Shown: positions 7,105-18,260 of the stretch, piece by piece
Layout: each line of letters starts with the position of its first letter
Position numbering within the stretch: position 1 is the first letter of the stretch
Origin: Rhizobacter terrae
Lineage (GTDB): Bacteria > Pseudomonadota > Gammaproteobacteria > Burkholderiales > Burkholderiaceae_C
DNA length: 64,000 bases
Direction of reading: 5' to 3'
Assembly (NCBI RefSeq): GCF_003852895.1
Contig: NZ_QUSW01000004.1
Coordinates: 372,001-436,000, forward strand
Notes under the pieces: generated by a model
Told to the model about the DNA's origin: nothing
Seen by the model: the letters and a program-made list of their open reading frames with translations, nothing else
The model's database searches: none
Translations under genes and position numbers: made by a program

Positions 7105-9420
7105 TCAGTTGTTGTTCTCGCGCCGCTCGCCACGCTGGTGGCCGCGCTGCTCGCGTTCGCGCTCTTCCTTGGCCTGCTGGCGTTCCTGGGCGTTCTGGCC
7201 GGGCTCGGGCTTGGCCGGCTTCTGTTCCTGCGGTTGGGGCTTTGCGGCCTGCGGTTGAGGCTGGGCCTGCTGCTGCGCCTGAGGCGGCGGCGGCACCGCG
7301 CGACCGCGCTGTTCCTGCTGCAGCTCATGCTGACGGCGGACCTCCGCCTGGCGCTGCTGCTCGGCGCGGGCTGCAGCCTCCTGCTGCTGGCGCTGTGCCT
7401 CCTGCTGGCGGCGCGCTTCCATCTGCCGCTGCTGCTCGGCGCGCATCGACGCCTCCTGCTGGCGTTGGGCCTCTTGCGCACGCAGGGCTTCCTGCTGCTG
7501 GCGTTGCGCGTCCTGCTGCCGCTTGCCTTCCATCAGGCGCTGCTGCTCGGTGCGCATCGCCGCTTCCTGCTGCTGGCGCTGGGCCTCTTGTGCACGCTGC
7601 GCGTCCTGCTGCTGGCGCTGTGCGTCCTGCTGCCGCTTGCCTTCCATCACGCGCTGCTGTTCGGCGCGCATGGCCGCTTCCTGCTGCTGGCGCTGGGCTT
7701 CCTGTTGACGGGCCAAGTCAGCCGGCTGCTGGCCGGGCTGGGTCGTGGGCATCGCGAGTGCCGGCTTGCCGGCTTGAGCGGGCAGCGTCTGCACGCGGCC
7801 ATCATCACGCCCGTCGCGGCGACCGCGATCGGGGCCTCGCTCGAAGCGGCCACGCTGTTCGGCATCAGCACCTCGTGCGCCTTGTGCACCTTGCGCATTC
7901 GCGCGATTGGGCGGCAGCGGGATGTTGATGCCACTCTGGGGAGCGAGATTGGCGGCCGTCACGGGTGCCTGCCCCGCGGCGGCGGTGATCGCAGGACGCT
8001 GTCCATCCGGCGAGAAGCCATGGCGGCGGCGGGTCTCGTCAACCTTCGGCGCCGGCACTGGCGGTGCCGCCACCACTTGCTGTTGCTGCGGCTGCAGGTT
8101 CGCCGGCAGCGTGACCGGGCCCGCGATCGCGCGGTCATGGTGCCAAGGCAGAACAGCCGGGCCCACCGGCTGGCGGTTCACCATCACCGTCTGGGGCACC
8201 ACGGTCACTGCATGCGGCAGGTGGCGGTTGCGGTAGTCGACGTTCACCACCGCCTGCTGCGGGTTGTTGACGATGGTCGTGATGTTGGTGATGTTCGTGA
8301 CCTGCGTGACGTTGACCTGCCTGACGTAGGTCGGGCTCACGCGGTAGGCCGGCACGTACACCTCACGCGGCGCCAGCGGGAACCAGCCCACGGCCGGCGC
8401 GGTGTTGCCGATGGAGATCGACACGCTCAGGTGCGGCCCGCCCACCCAGCCCACCAGTGCCGGCGCATACACCGGGCGGCGCACGTAGGTGCCGGGCACC
8501 CAGCACCAGCGGTCACGCACGGTCACCCAGCGGCCGTAGTGGAAGGGAGCGAAACCCCAGGGCTGATCGTCGATCCATGTCCAGCCCCAGGGGCTGACCC
8601 AAGCCCAGTGGCCCGCGCGATACGGCGCCCAGTCCACGGGCACGGCGCGCGGGATCCACACCGCGCCGTACTCCGGCTCCTGCTCCCAGCGGCCATAGCG
8701 GTCCAGGTCTTCGGCGCCGGTCATCTCCGGGGAGACGTAGCGGGCCGACGCGCTGCGGTCATCGCGGCGGTCCTGGTCGGCACTCCATGAGGCGAAGGCA
8801 TCGCGCACGGGGTCGGTGATGCTGTACTGCGCGGCGTTGTTCTCCAGCCAGAACTCGGCACGCTGGCCTGTGTTCACGGTGAGGGCACTGCCCGGGCCTT
8901 CGAACAGCGCACTGCCGCTCAGCACGGTGACGTGGCTGGCCTCGTCGGCGCGGTCGAAGCGGTAGCGGCCGGCACGCGGGGTGGTGAAACGGCCTTCCCC
9001 CGTGCGCAATTCGAACTCGCGGGCCGATTCGCCAGAGCGCAGGCGGGTCGCGATGCTGCCGCTGTGCAGCTGAAGGGAGATGTGGTCGTCGTCGATGCGC
9101 AGCACTTCCAGCTCAGTGCCGGAGTCCAGCCGAACGGTGCTGGAGCCGATGCGCACCTCGGCGCGCGCGCCGTCGTCGGTGGACACGCGGTCGCCGTCGG
9201 TCAGCGGCCGGTTGCGCACCGCACTGACCCATTCGCCGGCGTCCGGCGAGAAGAACCAGACCTGTCCGTTCATGTCACCCAGGCGGCCCACGCGTCCGGG
9301 CGGGTCGGCCCAGGCGGCCGTCGTGAATGCGGTGCACAAAAACACCAGCAGGCTGGCGGCCAGGCGCCACGTTTTCAGGAAGGACGATCGATCAGGAAGG
9401 GGGCTCGTCGTCGGGTTCAT
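7105..9420 (-). CDS. FecR-domain/DUF6600 envelope protein with Gln/Arg-rich repeat tail
   Basis: An exported protein of 771 residues; function unknown. A signal peptide ends around TAAWADP. A FecR-like beta domain at about 50-200 includes DGARAEVRIGSSTVRLDSG and a ring of short repeats. A Trp/Tyr-rich DUF6600 region follows at about 230-370 (RYGRWEQEPEYGAVWIPR, HWAWVSPWGWTWIDDQPWG). A Pro/Gln linker leads to a Gln/Arg/Ala coiled repeat tail (572-697) and a charged end GERRENNN. ATG at 9420 was chosen because the upstream in-frame ATG gives a long non-signal leader. It converges with the esterase, nine bases apart. Confidence 0.85.
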   Translation of the reverse strand: MNPTTSPLPDRSSFLKTWRLAASLLVFLCTAFTTAAWADPPGRVGRLGDMNGQVWFFSPDAGEWVSAVRNRPLTDGDRVSTDDGARAEVRIGSSTVRLDSGTELEVLRIDDDHISLQLHSGSIATRLRSGESAREFELRTGEGRFTTPRAGRYRFDRADEASHVTVLSGSALFEGPGSALTVNTGQRAEFWLENNAAQYSITDPVRDAFASWSADQDRRDDRSASARYVSPEMTGAEDLDRYGRWEQEPEYGAVWIPRAVPVDWAPYRAGHWAWVSPWGWTWIDDQPWGFAPFHYGRWVTVRDRWCWVPGTYVRRPVYAPALVGWVGGPHLSVSISIGNTAPAVGWFPLAPREVYVPAYRVSPTYVRQVNVTQVTNITNITTIVNNPQQAVVNVDYRNRHLPHAVTVVPQTVMVNRQPVGPAVLPWHHDRAIAGPVTLPANLQPQQQQVVAAPPVPAPKVDETRRRHGFSPDGQRPAITAAAGQAPVTAANLAPQSGINIPLPPNRANAQGAQGARGADAEQRGRFERGPDRGRRDGRDDGRVQTLPAQAGKPALAMPTTQPGQQPADLARQQEAQRQQQEAAMRAEQQRVMEGKRQQDAQRQQQDAQRAQEAQRQQQEAAMRTEQQRLMEGKRQQDAQRQQQEALRAQEAQRQQEASMRAEQQRQMEARRQQEAQRQQQEAAARAEQQRQAEVRRQHELQQEQRGRAVPPPPQAQQQAQPQPQAAKPQPQEQKPAKPEPGQNAQERQQAKEEREREQRGHQRGERRENNN
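7330..7707 (-). repeat. Coding tandem repeat, Gln/Arg-rich, in the DUF6600 protein
   Basis: About 126 residues are built from imperfect units of 23-40 residues. Each unit holds EAQRQQ, then EA-x-MRAEQQR and a basic Gln-rich end such as GKRQQDAQRQQ. Two units of roughly 38 residues (114 bases) are the most alike. The pattern suggests a long charged helix or coiled coil. Such a repeat is prone to length change by slippage. Confidence 0.85.
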
Positions 9421-9534
9421 GCTGTCGGCCTCGTGAAAAGGGATCCATTCGGGCAACGCAAAGGGCGCACCGACCGCTGACGGGACACCCCCGATAGAAA
9501 CGATGCTTTACACACCTTCCCCTTTCGAAGGGGG

Positions 9535-10071
9535 TCAGTCGTCCTCGTTCGGGTCCAGGTCAGGAAACAGCACGCTGGTGAAACCGAAGCGTGTGAAATC
9601 CCGAACACGCATCGGGTAAAGCTTGCCGATCAGGTGGTCGCATTCATGCTGGACCACCCGGGCATGGAAGCCGTCGGCCTCGCGGTCGATGGGCTGGCCC
9701 TGCGGGTCGAAACCGGTGTAGCGGATGCGCGCCCAGCGGGGCACCACGCCGCGCAGGCCGGGCACCGACAGGCAGCCCTCCCAGCCCTCCTCCTCCAGCG
9801 AGGACAAGGGCGTGATCTGCGGGTTGATGAGCACCGTCTCAGGCACCGGTGGTGCGTCCGGATACCGGTCGTTCTTCTTGAAACCGAAGATCACCAATTG
9901 CAGGTCCACTCCGATCTGCGGCGCGGCCAGGCCGGCGCCCTGGGCCGCATGCATGGTGTCGAACATGTCGGCGATGAGCGCATGCAGCTCGGGGGTGTCG
10001 AAGCGGGCGATGGGCTGGGCCACGCGCAGCAGGCGCGGATCGCCCATCTTGAGAATCTCTCGAACGGTCAC
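9535..10071 (-). CDS. def: Peptide deformylase
   Basis: The enzyme removes the formyl group from the N-terminal Met of new proteins. The 178 residues carry all three metal-site boxes: GAGLAAPQ (45-52), EGCLS (98-102, metal Cys100) and HECDH (142-146). GTG at 10071 starts [16 protein letters not shown], the usual PDF N-terminus. AGGA lies six bases before it. A second in-frame GTG at 10095 overlaps the ligA stop and would add eight residues. The gene follows ligA with a 20-base gap and is probably co-transcribed with it. No fmt gene is adjacent. Confidence 0.95.
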   Translation of the reverse strand: MTVREILKMGDPRLLRVAQPIARFDTPELHALIADMFDTMHAAQGAGLAAPQIGVDLQLVIFGFKKNDRYPDAPPVPETVLINPQITPLSSLEEEGWEGCLSVPGLRGVVPRWARIRYTGFDPQGQPIDREADGFHARVVQHECDHLIGKLYPMRVRDFTRFGFTSVLFPDLDPNEDD

Positions 10072-10091
10072 TGCGGGTCCTTGGGTTGCGG

Positions 10092-13086
<2,995 letters not shown>

Positions 13087-13254
13087 GGACTTCCTCCGGG
13101 AAATGCTTGATGTGTGGAGCGCTCGGTGCTTGTGGCACGAGGCGGGGGAAGTATAGGGAGCCAAGTGCGCGATCACGGCCTCGGAGGCCCCCTCCTTTTG
13201 GGGGCGGGACCGGACGAACGTGAAACAAAACGTTGCGCGCTCTACGGACGCCCT

Positions 13255-13671
13255 CTACGGCGCCGCACGCTTGCCAGCAATCGCTGCCGCCAGGTTCGGA
13301 TACGCAAACGAATGGAAGCGGATTTGCGCCTCCTTGTTCTTCTCGCACAAGGCAATGGCGTCGCCCAGCTTCATGCTCCTGTCGAGCAGGTTGGTGAACT
13401 TCGTGGTCACCAGAAAGTAGGCCTTGAATGTCGGGGTCGCGCCGATGGCGTTGAGGCTGGCGGTGGCCTGCTCGACCTGGGACTGCCACAGCTTTTCGAC
13501 CAAAGGAAGCGTGTCCGGCACCAACGAAAGGCAGGTGGCGTAGAGCCGGTACTCCGCCACCGTGGCGTCAAGGGCCAGAACAGCCTTCTTCTCATCGAAG
13601 GGCTGGGCATCCGGCGCAGCAACGCTGGACAAGGTTGTGGTGGCCAAGGCAAGCGCCAGGAAGTATTTCAT
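13255..13671 (-). CDS. Small exported protein of unknown function
   Basis: A 138-residue protein starting MKYFLALALATTTLSSVAAP, a clear signal peptide ending near residue 19. The mature part is mostly helical and has two Cys (in YATCLSLV and AIALCEKNK) that could pair in the periplasm. No family was recognised. Its start lies two bases after the stop of the upstream membrane protein gene, in the same operon as the VasX-like effector. A periplasmic immunity or accessory role for module A is an inference from position only. Confidence 0.7.
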   Translation of the reverse strand: MKYFLALALATTTLSSVAAPDAQPFDEKKAVLALDATVAEYRLYATCLSLVPDTLPLVEKLWQSQVEQATASLNAIGATPTFKAYFLVTTKFTNLLDRSMKLGDAIALCEKNKEAQIRFHSFAYPNLAAAIAGKRAAP

Positions 13672-13673
13672 GC

Positions 13674-14402
13674 TCAGTATCGAAAGTAGAAGGTTCCCAA
13701 TTCACCGGGGTCACCCGTCCTGCGACTGGCCTTGGTGGCTCTGGCAAGGTCGATGTCGCCTGGCTTGTCCCATCCAAATGCCGCAAACGCCTTTTCTGCC
13801 AGCGTGACAAATGGCATCCATCGTCTGGCGAGGCTGAAATTCATCAGACCAAAGAAGGCGGCCACGCCTAACGCGACGAGATCACCTCCTTCGCTCCAGG
13901 CGTCTGCCAGACGCTGCGTGGAACCTGCCAACAGCAGAAATCCCAAGGGCACGCAGACAAAGAACATCGTGAGGTACAGCCACCACTTGATGGCATTCTT
14001 GATGTGGCGCGTCCTGCCACGAGAGCAATGCGGATAGAGCGCCACAGTCCGATCACTCGGCCTGGCGATGGCGATTGCATTCATGGCTTGGCCCTGCAAC
14101 TCGCCCACCACCTCCACCTGGTCGCCCTCGCCAAACGGACTGCGCCACACCCAGCCCTTGACGCTGATTCCGTCCAGCGCGAACTCGACGAAGTCCGCAT
14201 CTTCCTCGACGCTGGTGGCGTGTGACGCGGCCGACACCGCCTGGCCACCAAGACCCGCCACGCCAGCGGCTATCGCCACCACCCCCAGGCTCGTCGTGTC
14301 CCGATCAGTGAAAACAAAGCTCGCAGCCTGCCGCGTCGCCTTGTAGCCCTGGATCGTCCCGGCAATGCGGGTTACCGACTTCACTGGGGGGTTGATCGTC
14401 AT
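13674..14402 (-). CDS. Two-helix membrane protein, candidate immunity for the VasX-like effector
   Basis: A 242-residue product from ATG 14402, which overlaps the effector stop as ATGA. The N-terminal part is soluble and beta-rich (TRIAGTIQGYKATRQAASF, then GEGDQVEVVGELQGQAMNAI). Two membrane helices follow: WWLYLTMFFVCVPLGFLLLA and LVALGVAAFFGLMNFSL. A short cytoplasmic or periplasmic tail ends GELGTFYFRY. Similar proteins beside BTH_I2691-type effectors are often annotated as putative T6SS proteins. Tight coupling to a pore-like effector and inner-membrane helices make immunity the likeliest role. Confidence 0.72.
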   Translation of the reverse strand: MTINPPVKSVTRIAGTIQGYKATRQAASFVFTDRDTTSLGVVAIAAGVAGLGGQAVSAASHATSVEEDADFVEFALDGISVKGWVWRSPFGEGDQVEVVGELQGQAMNAIAIARPSDRTVALYPHCSRGRTRHIKNAIKWWLYLTMFFVCVPLGFLLLAGSTQRLADAWSEGGDLVALGVAAFFGLMNFSLARRWMPFVTLAEKAFAAFGWDKPGDIDLARATKASRRTGDPGELGTFYFRY

Positions 14403-17257
14403 TGGAGACCCATTTCCTTCAACGCATCGGCAAGCCCTTGCTCCTGGTCCTTGACTGCCACGTACCCTCCGGTCTTGCGCTTTTTCCCGAAGGCTGTGTG
14501 GTCGGCCCACTTCTCCAGGGCGTCAGGGGTCATCTTCCAGATCACCACCTGGATGACCAGCGTGCCGACCGTGATCCACCCGCCCGCTGCCATTCCAAGG
14601 ATGCGCAACCCGATCAACGCCGCGGCCCGCTCCCCCACGGCCTCGACCGCTGCACCTGCCGCCGCCCGGCCCGTCAACCGCGCCACGAGAGGCGCCGCAT
14701 AGGTGAAGGTCACAGCCAAGGTGATGGCGCCGGACGCAATGCCCGCCAACCCCTTGACGCTGCACATGATGAACAACAGGTCGTAACCCTTGCCAAAATT
14801 CTTGCCTGCATCGATCAAGTCCAGGACGCCGCCCATCAATGACGCCGTCCCGCTCAAGGCCCCGCCCCAGCCCTTTAGCGACTGGTAGGTCCAGCTTTCC
14901 GAGCCCAGCCCCGGCAAGCCGGCGGACTCCTTGGACGGCAGGTTCTTCGTGATGGTCGCCGCCACGTCGAACAGCGCGCTCGTGATCGACATGCCGGACG
15001 CAACAAGGCTGAAGTATGACTTGAAGTCCCCCTTCATTTTGCAGTCTGCGATCAGCTTCGCGAAGTTCACGCCTTCGATCAGGCCGACGACCAGCGCAAG
15101 GCGTGCGTCCTTCAGCGCCTGCGAGACTTTCGCATCGCCACTGGTCTTGAATTTCGCCCACGCCTGATTCAACGCTTCCGTTTGCGCCGTGCGGATTTCC
15201 GGCGTGTCCAGCTTCATGAAGTTGCGCGTGGTGCGCAAGCGCTGCAGGGTCTGCTCGCGGCTCAGCTGCTCGCCCATGGCTTGGGCCTGCACCAGGCGTT
15301 CACTGTCCAGCGGGTCGACCAGGGCGCGAATGGAGAAGATGTGCTGAATGACTTTTTCGGCCGCGTAGTCACCCAGCTTGTCGAAGGCGAAGTGCCTGAA
15401 GGCCCAGTCGCCGGCGCCGATCATGAATCGATCCGCCCCACGCATCTTGATCGGATTGATGGTGGCGCCGAAAGCCGTCGACCCGGCGGCGGATGACGCT
15501 TTCTCGACGGCATCGAAAACGCTTTGCGCCTTCTTGTAGGTGTCGGCAAACCCCTTGAGGACCTTGGCGGTGTAGCCCACCCAGGTCACGGTCTTGGACA
15601 GCGTCTGTTCGCTGCGGTGCTTCTCCGCCTCCTTCAGCGCGGCATTCAAGGAGGCGATGCCGACATCCTGGTTGAGCGCAACCGCCCGCCAGTAGAGGTT
15701 CTTTTTGTCGGCTTCGGTCTGCGCCACCCATTCCTTGAGCTTCTTGGCACCTGCGGGGCTGGAGCCGATCGCAAAGAACGCCCTACTGACCTTGTCCTCG
15801 AACTGGACGCCGTCGGAGATGTTGGCGCCGTGGAAATCTTCCAGCGTGTCGATCAGCAGTTGCGATCCCAGCCAGGCCACGACCGCCTCGGTGCGCTGAT
15901 CGATCAGCTTATTGACCGACGTGGACAGGCTCTTGTTGTTCTTCTCGAACAGGTCGAGTGCCGGACGATCGATGCGTGCCTCGTACTTCGGCCAGGCCTC
16001 CCGTTCTTCATGCTTGATGTTGGCGTCGTAGTTCTTCGCGCGCCTCTTGAGGAAGTCCTCGACCTCCGCCTTGATCTTGTCGATCTCCTGGCGGCGCTCG
16101 GGCTCGTTCGCCAGGTTCGCGTGCTGCAGCCGTGCGCCGTAACCAAGCATCGGCACCTTGCGCCGACCCCAATCGTCGAGGATGTCGCAGATCTCGAGTT
16201 GGCGGCTTCGCTGCGGCTCGGGAAGTTTTTCAGCGTTCTTGCGGCGCGCCTTCGCGTCCTCGTCGGTGTTCCAGTTCGAGGCATTCTTCAACTGCTCGTC
16301 CTGGCTGGCCTTCTGGATGCCGCCGGCCCGCGACTCGAGCGCCTTGCGAAGACCATCCAGGTTGTTGGCCGCGTCCAGCTGGAATGCGCGCTCTTCCCCG
16401 TAGAGTTTGACCCAGCCGGCCGCATCGTTGCGGAAGGCGTTCAACTCACTGACGATGCCGATGGCGTCCCACAGCGCCAGCACATGAGGCGTCCCGTGGC
16501 TGCCGTTGGCCCGGGTCGCGCGCTGCTGCATCGCCTTGAAGTCGGCGTCGGCCTGCCCCTGGCGCAATGCCCAGGGATACAGGGTGCTGACCGTGTTGAT
16601 GCGCCCGGCATCGAAGCCGCCGTCTTCCTGGCTGAACTTGCCCGTGATCTTCGCGTCATGCGGCAGCTTCGCATCCGGCGCCACCGCCGCGTACTCCAGC
16701 ACGTCCTGCAGCGCTGCCGCCGATGCGGGCGTGCCGTGTGAATGCTTGGCGCCGGTCATCATCTTGGCGGGATACAGCGTCTGCATCCGCGAATCGCGCA
16801 GCTTCGCGTTCTTCGTGTACTCCTTGATCGTGTCCGCACTCCACTTGTGCTCGCTGAATGCGATCCAGGTCTTGCCGCACTTGTCGGGCCGCTCGATCAC
16901 CAGGTGACGCAGCCGGGCATCGGAGTGCCCCTGCCTGGCACAGGCCCTCGCCGTGCGCTCGGGCGCCGACACGGCCATCAGCGGATCGGGCTGCTTGTAC
17001 AGCACCCCGTCGCCCGTGACCATGTAGCACTCCCACTTGTTGCTCCCGGCCTGGTTCTTCGAATAGAAGAGGTAGACATACCCAGCGCGAAGCAGGCGCA
17101 AGGCGTAATGGAACTCGGCGCCCAGGGGCACGCTGGCAATGCGGTCAGCGCTGGCCCAGCTGGGAACACCCGGTGTCACTGAGGCCGGAACCGGACAGTA
17201 GCGCACAGGGAAAATCGGCAAGCCGGTCGCGTTGCAATCGTTGCACAGGGTTGACAT
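14399..17257 (-). CDS. T6SS effector, VasX N-terminal / BTH_I2691 family
   Basis: A 952-residue secreted toxin candidate. The N-terminus MSTLCNDCNATGLPIFPVRY and the later LLRAGYVYLFYSKN match the VasX N-terminal domain, used for loading on VgrG with a DUF4123 chaperone. The middle is long and helical. The last 250 residues hold several hydrophobic segments, for example LLFIMCSVKGLAGIASGAIT and a second near LRILGMAAGGWITVG. Known VasX depolarises target membranes. ATG 17257 places the Cys pair at residues 5 and 8. Upstream is the DUF4123 gene, downstream the two-helix membrane protein. Confidence 0.85.
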   Translation of the reverse strand: MSTLCNDCNATGLPIFPVRYCPVPASVTPGVPSWASADRIASVPLGAEFHYALRLLRAGYVYLFYSKNQAGSNKWECYMVTGDGVLYKQPDPLMAVSAPERTARACARQGHSDARLRHLVIERPDKCGKTWIAFSEHKWSADTIKEYTKNAKLRDSRMQTLYPAKMMTGAKHSHGTPASAAALQDVLEYAAVAPDAKLPHDAKITGKFSQEDGGFDAGRINTVSTLYPWALRQGQADADFKAMQQRATRANGSHGTPHVLALWDAIGIVSELNAFRNDAAGWVKLYGEERAFQLDAANNLDGLRKALESRAGGIQKASQDEQLKNASNWNTDEDAKARRKNAEKLPEPQRSRQLEICDILDDWGRRKVPMLGYGARLQHANLANEPERRQEIDKIKAEVEDFLKRRAKNYDANIKHEEREAWPKYEARIDRPALDLFEKNNKSLSTSVNKLIDQRTEAVVAWLGSQLLIDTLEDFHGANISDGVQFEDKVSRAFFAIGSSPAGAKKLKEWVAQTEADKKNLYWRAVALNQDVGIASLNAALKEAEKHRSEQTLSKTVTWVGYTAKVLKGFADTYKKAQSVFDAVEKASSAAGSTAFGATINPIKMRGADRFMIGAGDWAFRHFAFDKLGDYAAEKVIQHIFSIRALVDPLDSERLVQAQAMGEQLSREQTLQRLRTTRNFMKLDTPEIRTAQTEALNQAWAKFKTSGDAKVSQALKDARLALVVGLIEGVNFAKLIADCKMKGDFKSYFSLVASGMSITSALFDVAATITKNLPSKESAGLPGLGSESWTYQSLKGWGGALSGTASLMGGVLDLIDAGKNFGKGYDLLFIMCSVKGLAGIASGAITLAVTFTYAAPLVARLTGRAAAGAAVEAVGERAAALIGLRILGMAAGGWITVGTLVIQVVIWKMTPDALEKWADHTAFGKKRKTGGYVAVKDQEQGLADALKEMGLQ

Positions 17258-17306
17258 GGTGAAAGCTCGTCCTCCGTTCACCGAACGAATGATTGTTTGA
17301 AGGCCT

Positions 17307-18260
17307 TCAGGCGAGGCCGTTTTCTTGTCGCACTTCTTGTCGCACTCTTTCCCAGGCCGCCTCGTCCACCGCCTCGATCAAGGCGGTGTAACGGTCATCG
17401 GCCTGGCGGGATTGCAGCACCTGCGCGATGGCAGGATGCTTGTCGAACATCGGGTGAATCGTCATCGCATGGATGGCGAATGCGCTGAGGTCATGCACAT
17501 GCCCGAAGCCGAGTTCACGGGCGCGGCGCATGGCATCGAATGCGGCACGGCGGGCCTGGTCCAAGGGCATGGGTTTGTCGCATTCGCGCAAGGCCGCATT
17601 CAACGGTGCCACGAGGTCGACGTCGTCCCAGGAACGCACGGTCCAAGTGGATCGAACGCCATCGGCCGGCGACGTGAAGGCGGCGAGCTCACCTTGCGGA
17701 TCCAGCAACCACCATGTGGACACCGGCCCAAGCAGTTGCGACCGCTCCTCGGCAGACAGCAAGGCCCACAAGGCCCACAGCACCGCCGGGTCGTGCAGAC
17801 GCAGCAGCGCGGCGCCCCCGCCCGGGCGACGCTGGATCATCTGCCTGGCCCAGTGGCGGATCGCCAATCCCGCATCCGCGCGAAGGGCCAGCCATCCACC
17901 GATCCGCCGCCCCTTGCCCTGCTTCAACTCATCGACAGCCAGTTCAGCGACGGCTCGGTCGATGCTGTCCTGCAGTGCCATGCTGCCTTTCGCGGTGCGG
18001 GTGTCCAGCGGAACCCACTGCGGTTGGAAAGACGGATCAACGCCCGGGTGTTGCAGGCGAATCGTCCTGACCTCGTCGCCATCCAGCAGACCTTGCAGCG
18101 AATCAGGCAGAGGCTCGGACTCGGGCGCGCCCGCATCCACCGCCAGCCACAGCAAGCCGTCGCTTTGCGCATGAGCGGCACGATGCAGCCGGTCGCTGAT
18201 GTCGGCACCGCTCGTGCCGGCATCAGCAGCGTGTGAGTCCGCGCTGTCGTGCGCCGTCAT
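17307..18260 (-). CDS. DUF4123 T6SS effector chaperone (adaptor), module A
   Basis: DUF4123 proteins bind an effector and deliver it to the tip of its VgrG. This 317-residue protein starts at ATG 18260, overlapping the vgrG stop as ATGA. The DUF4123 region runs from about residue 35 (LLWLAVDAGAPESEPLPDSL) through WALWALLSAEERSQLLGPV and TWWLLDPQGELAAF. The C-terminal part is helical, with LGFGHVHDLSAFAIHAMTIH. It lies between vgrG and the VasX-like effector gene, the normal order for a cargo module. Specificity for that effector is inferred from the order. Confidence 0.85.
   Translation of the reverse strand: MTAHDSADSHAADAGTSGADISDRLHRAAHAQSDGLLWLAVDAGAPESEPLPDSLQGLLDGDEVRTIRLQHPGVDPSFQPQWVPLDTRTAKGSMALQDSIDRAVAELAVDELKQGKGRRIGGWLALRADAGLAIRHWARQMIQRRPGGGAALLRLHDPAVLWALWALLSAEERSQLLGPVSTWWLLDPQGELAAFTSPADGVRSTWTVRSWDDVDLVAPLNAALRECDKPMPLDQARRAAFDAMRRARELGFGHVHDLSAFAIHAMTIHPMFDKHPAIAQVLQSRQADDRYTALIEAVDEAAWERVRQEVRQENGLA

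Noticed and set aside
7330-7707. Regular repeats that could suggest a CRISPR array
   Set aside because: The units are contiguous, imperfect, in frame and encode a Gln/Arg-rich tail; there are no constant repeats with unique spacers and no cas genes.
15524-16741. 405-codon open frame antisense to the VasX-like effector
   Set aside because: No domain, biased composition, and full overlap with a convincing gene on the other strand.
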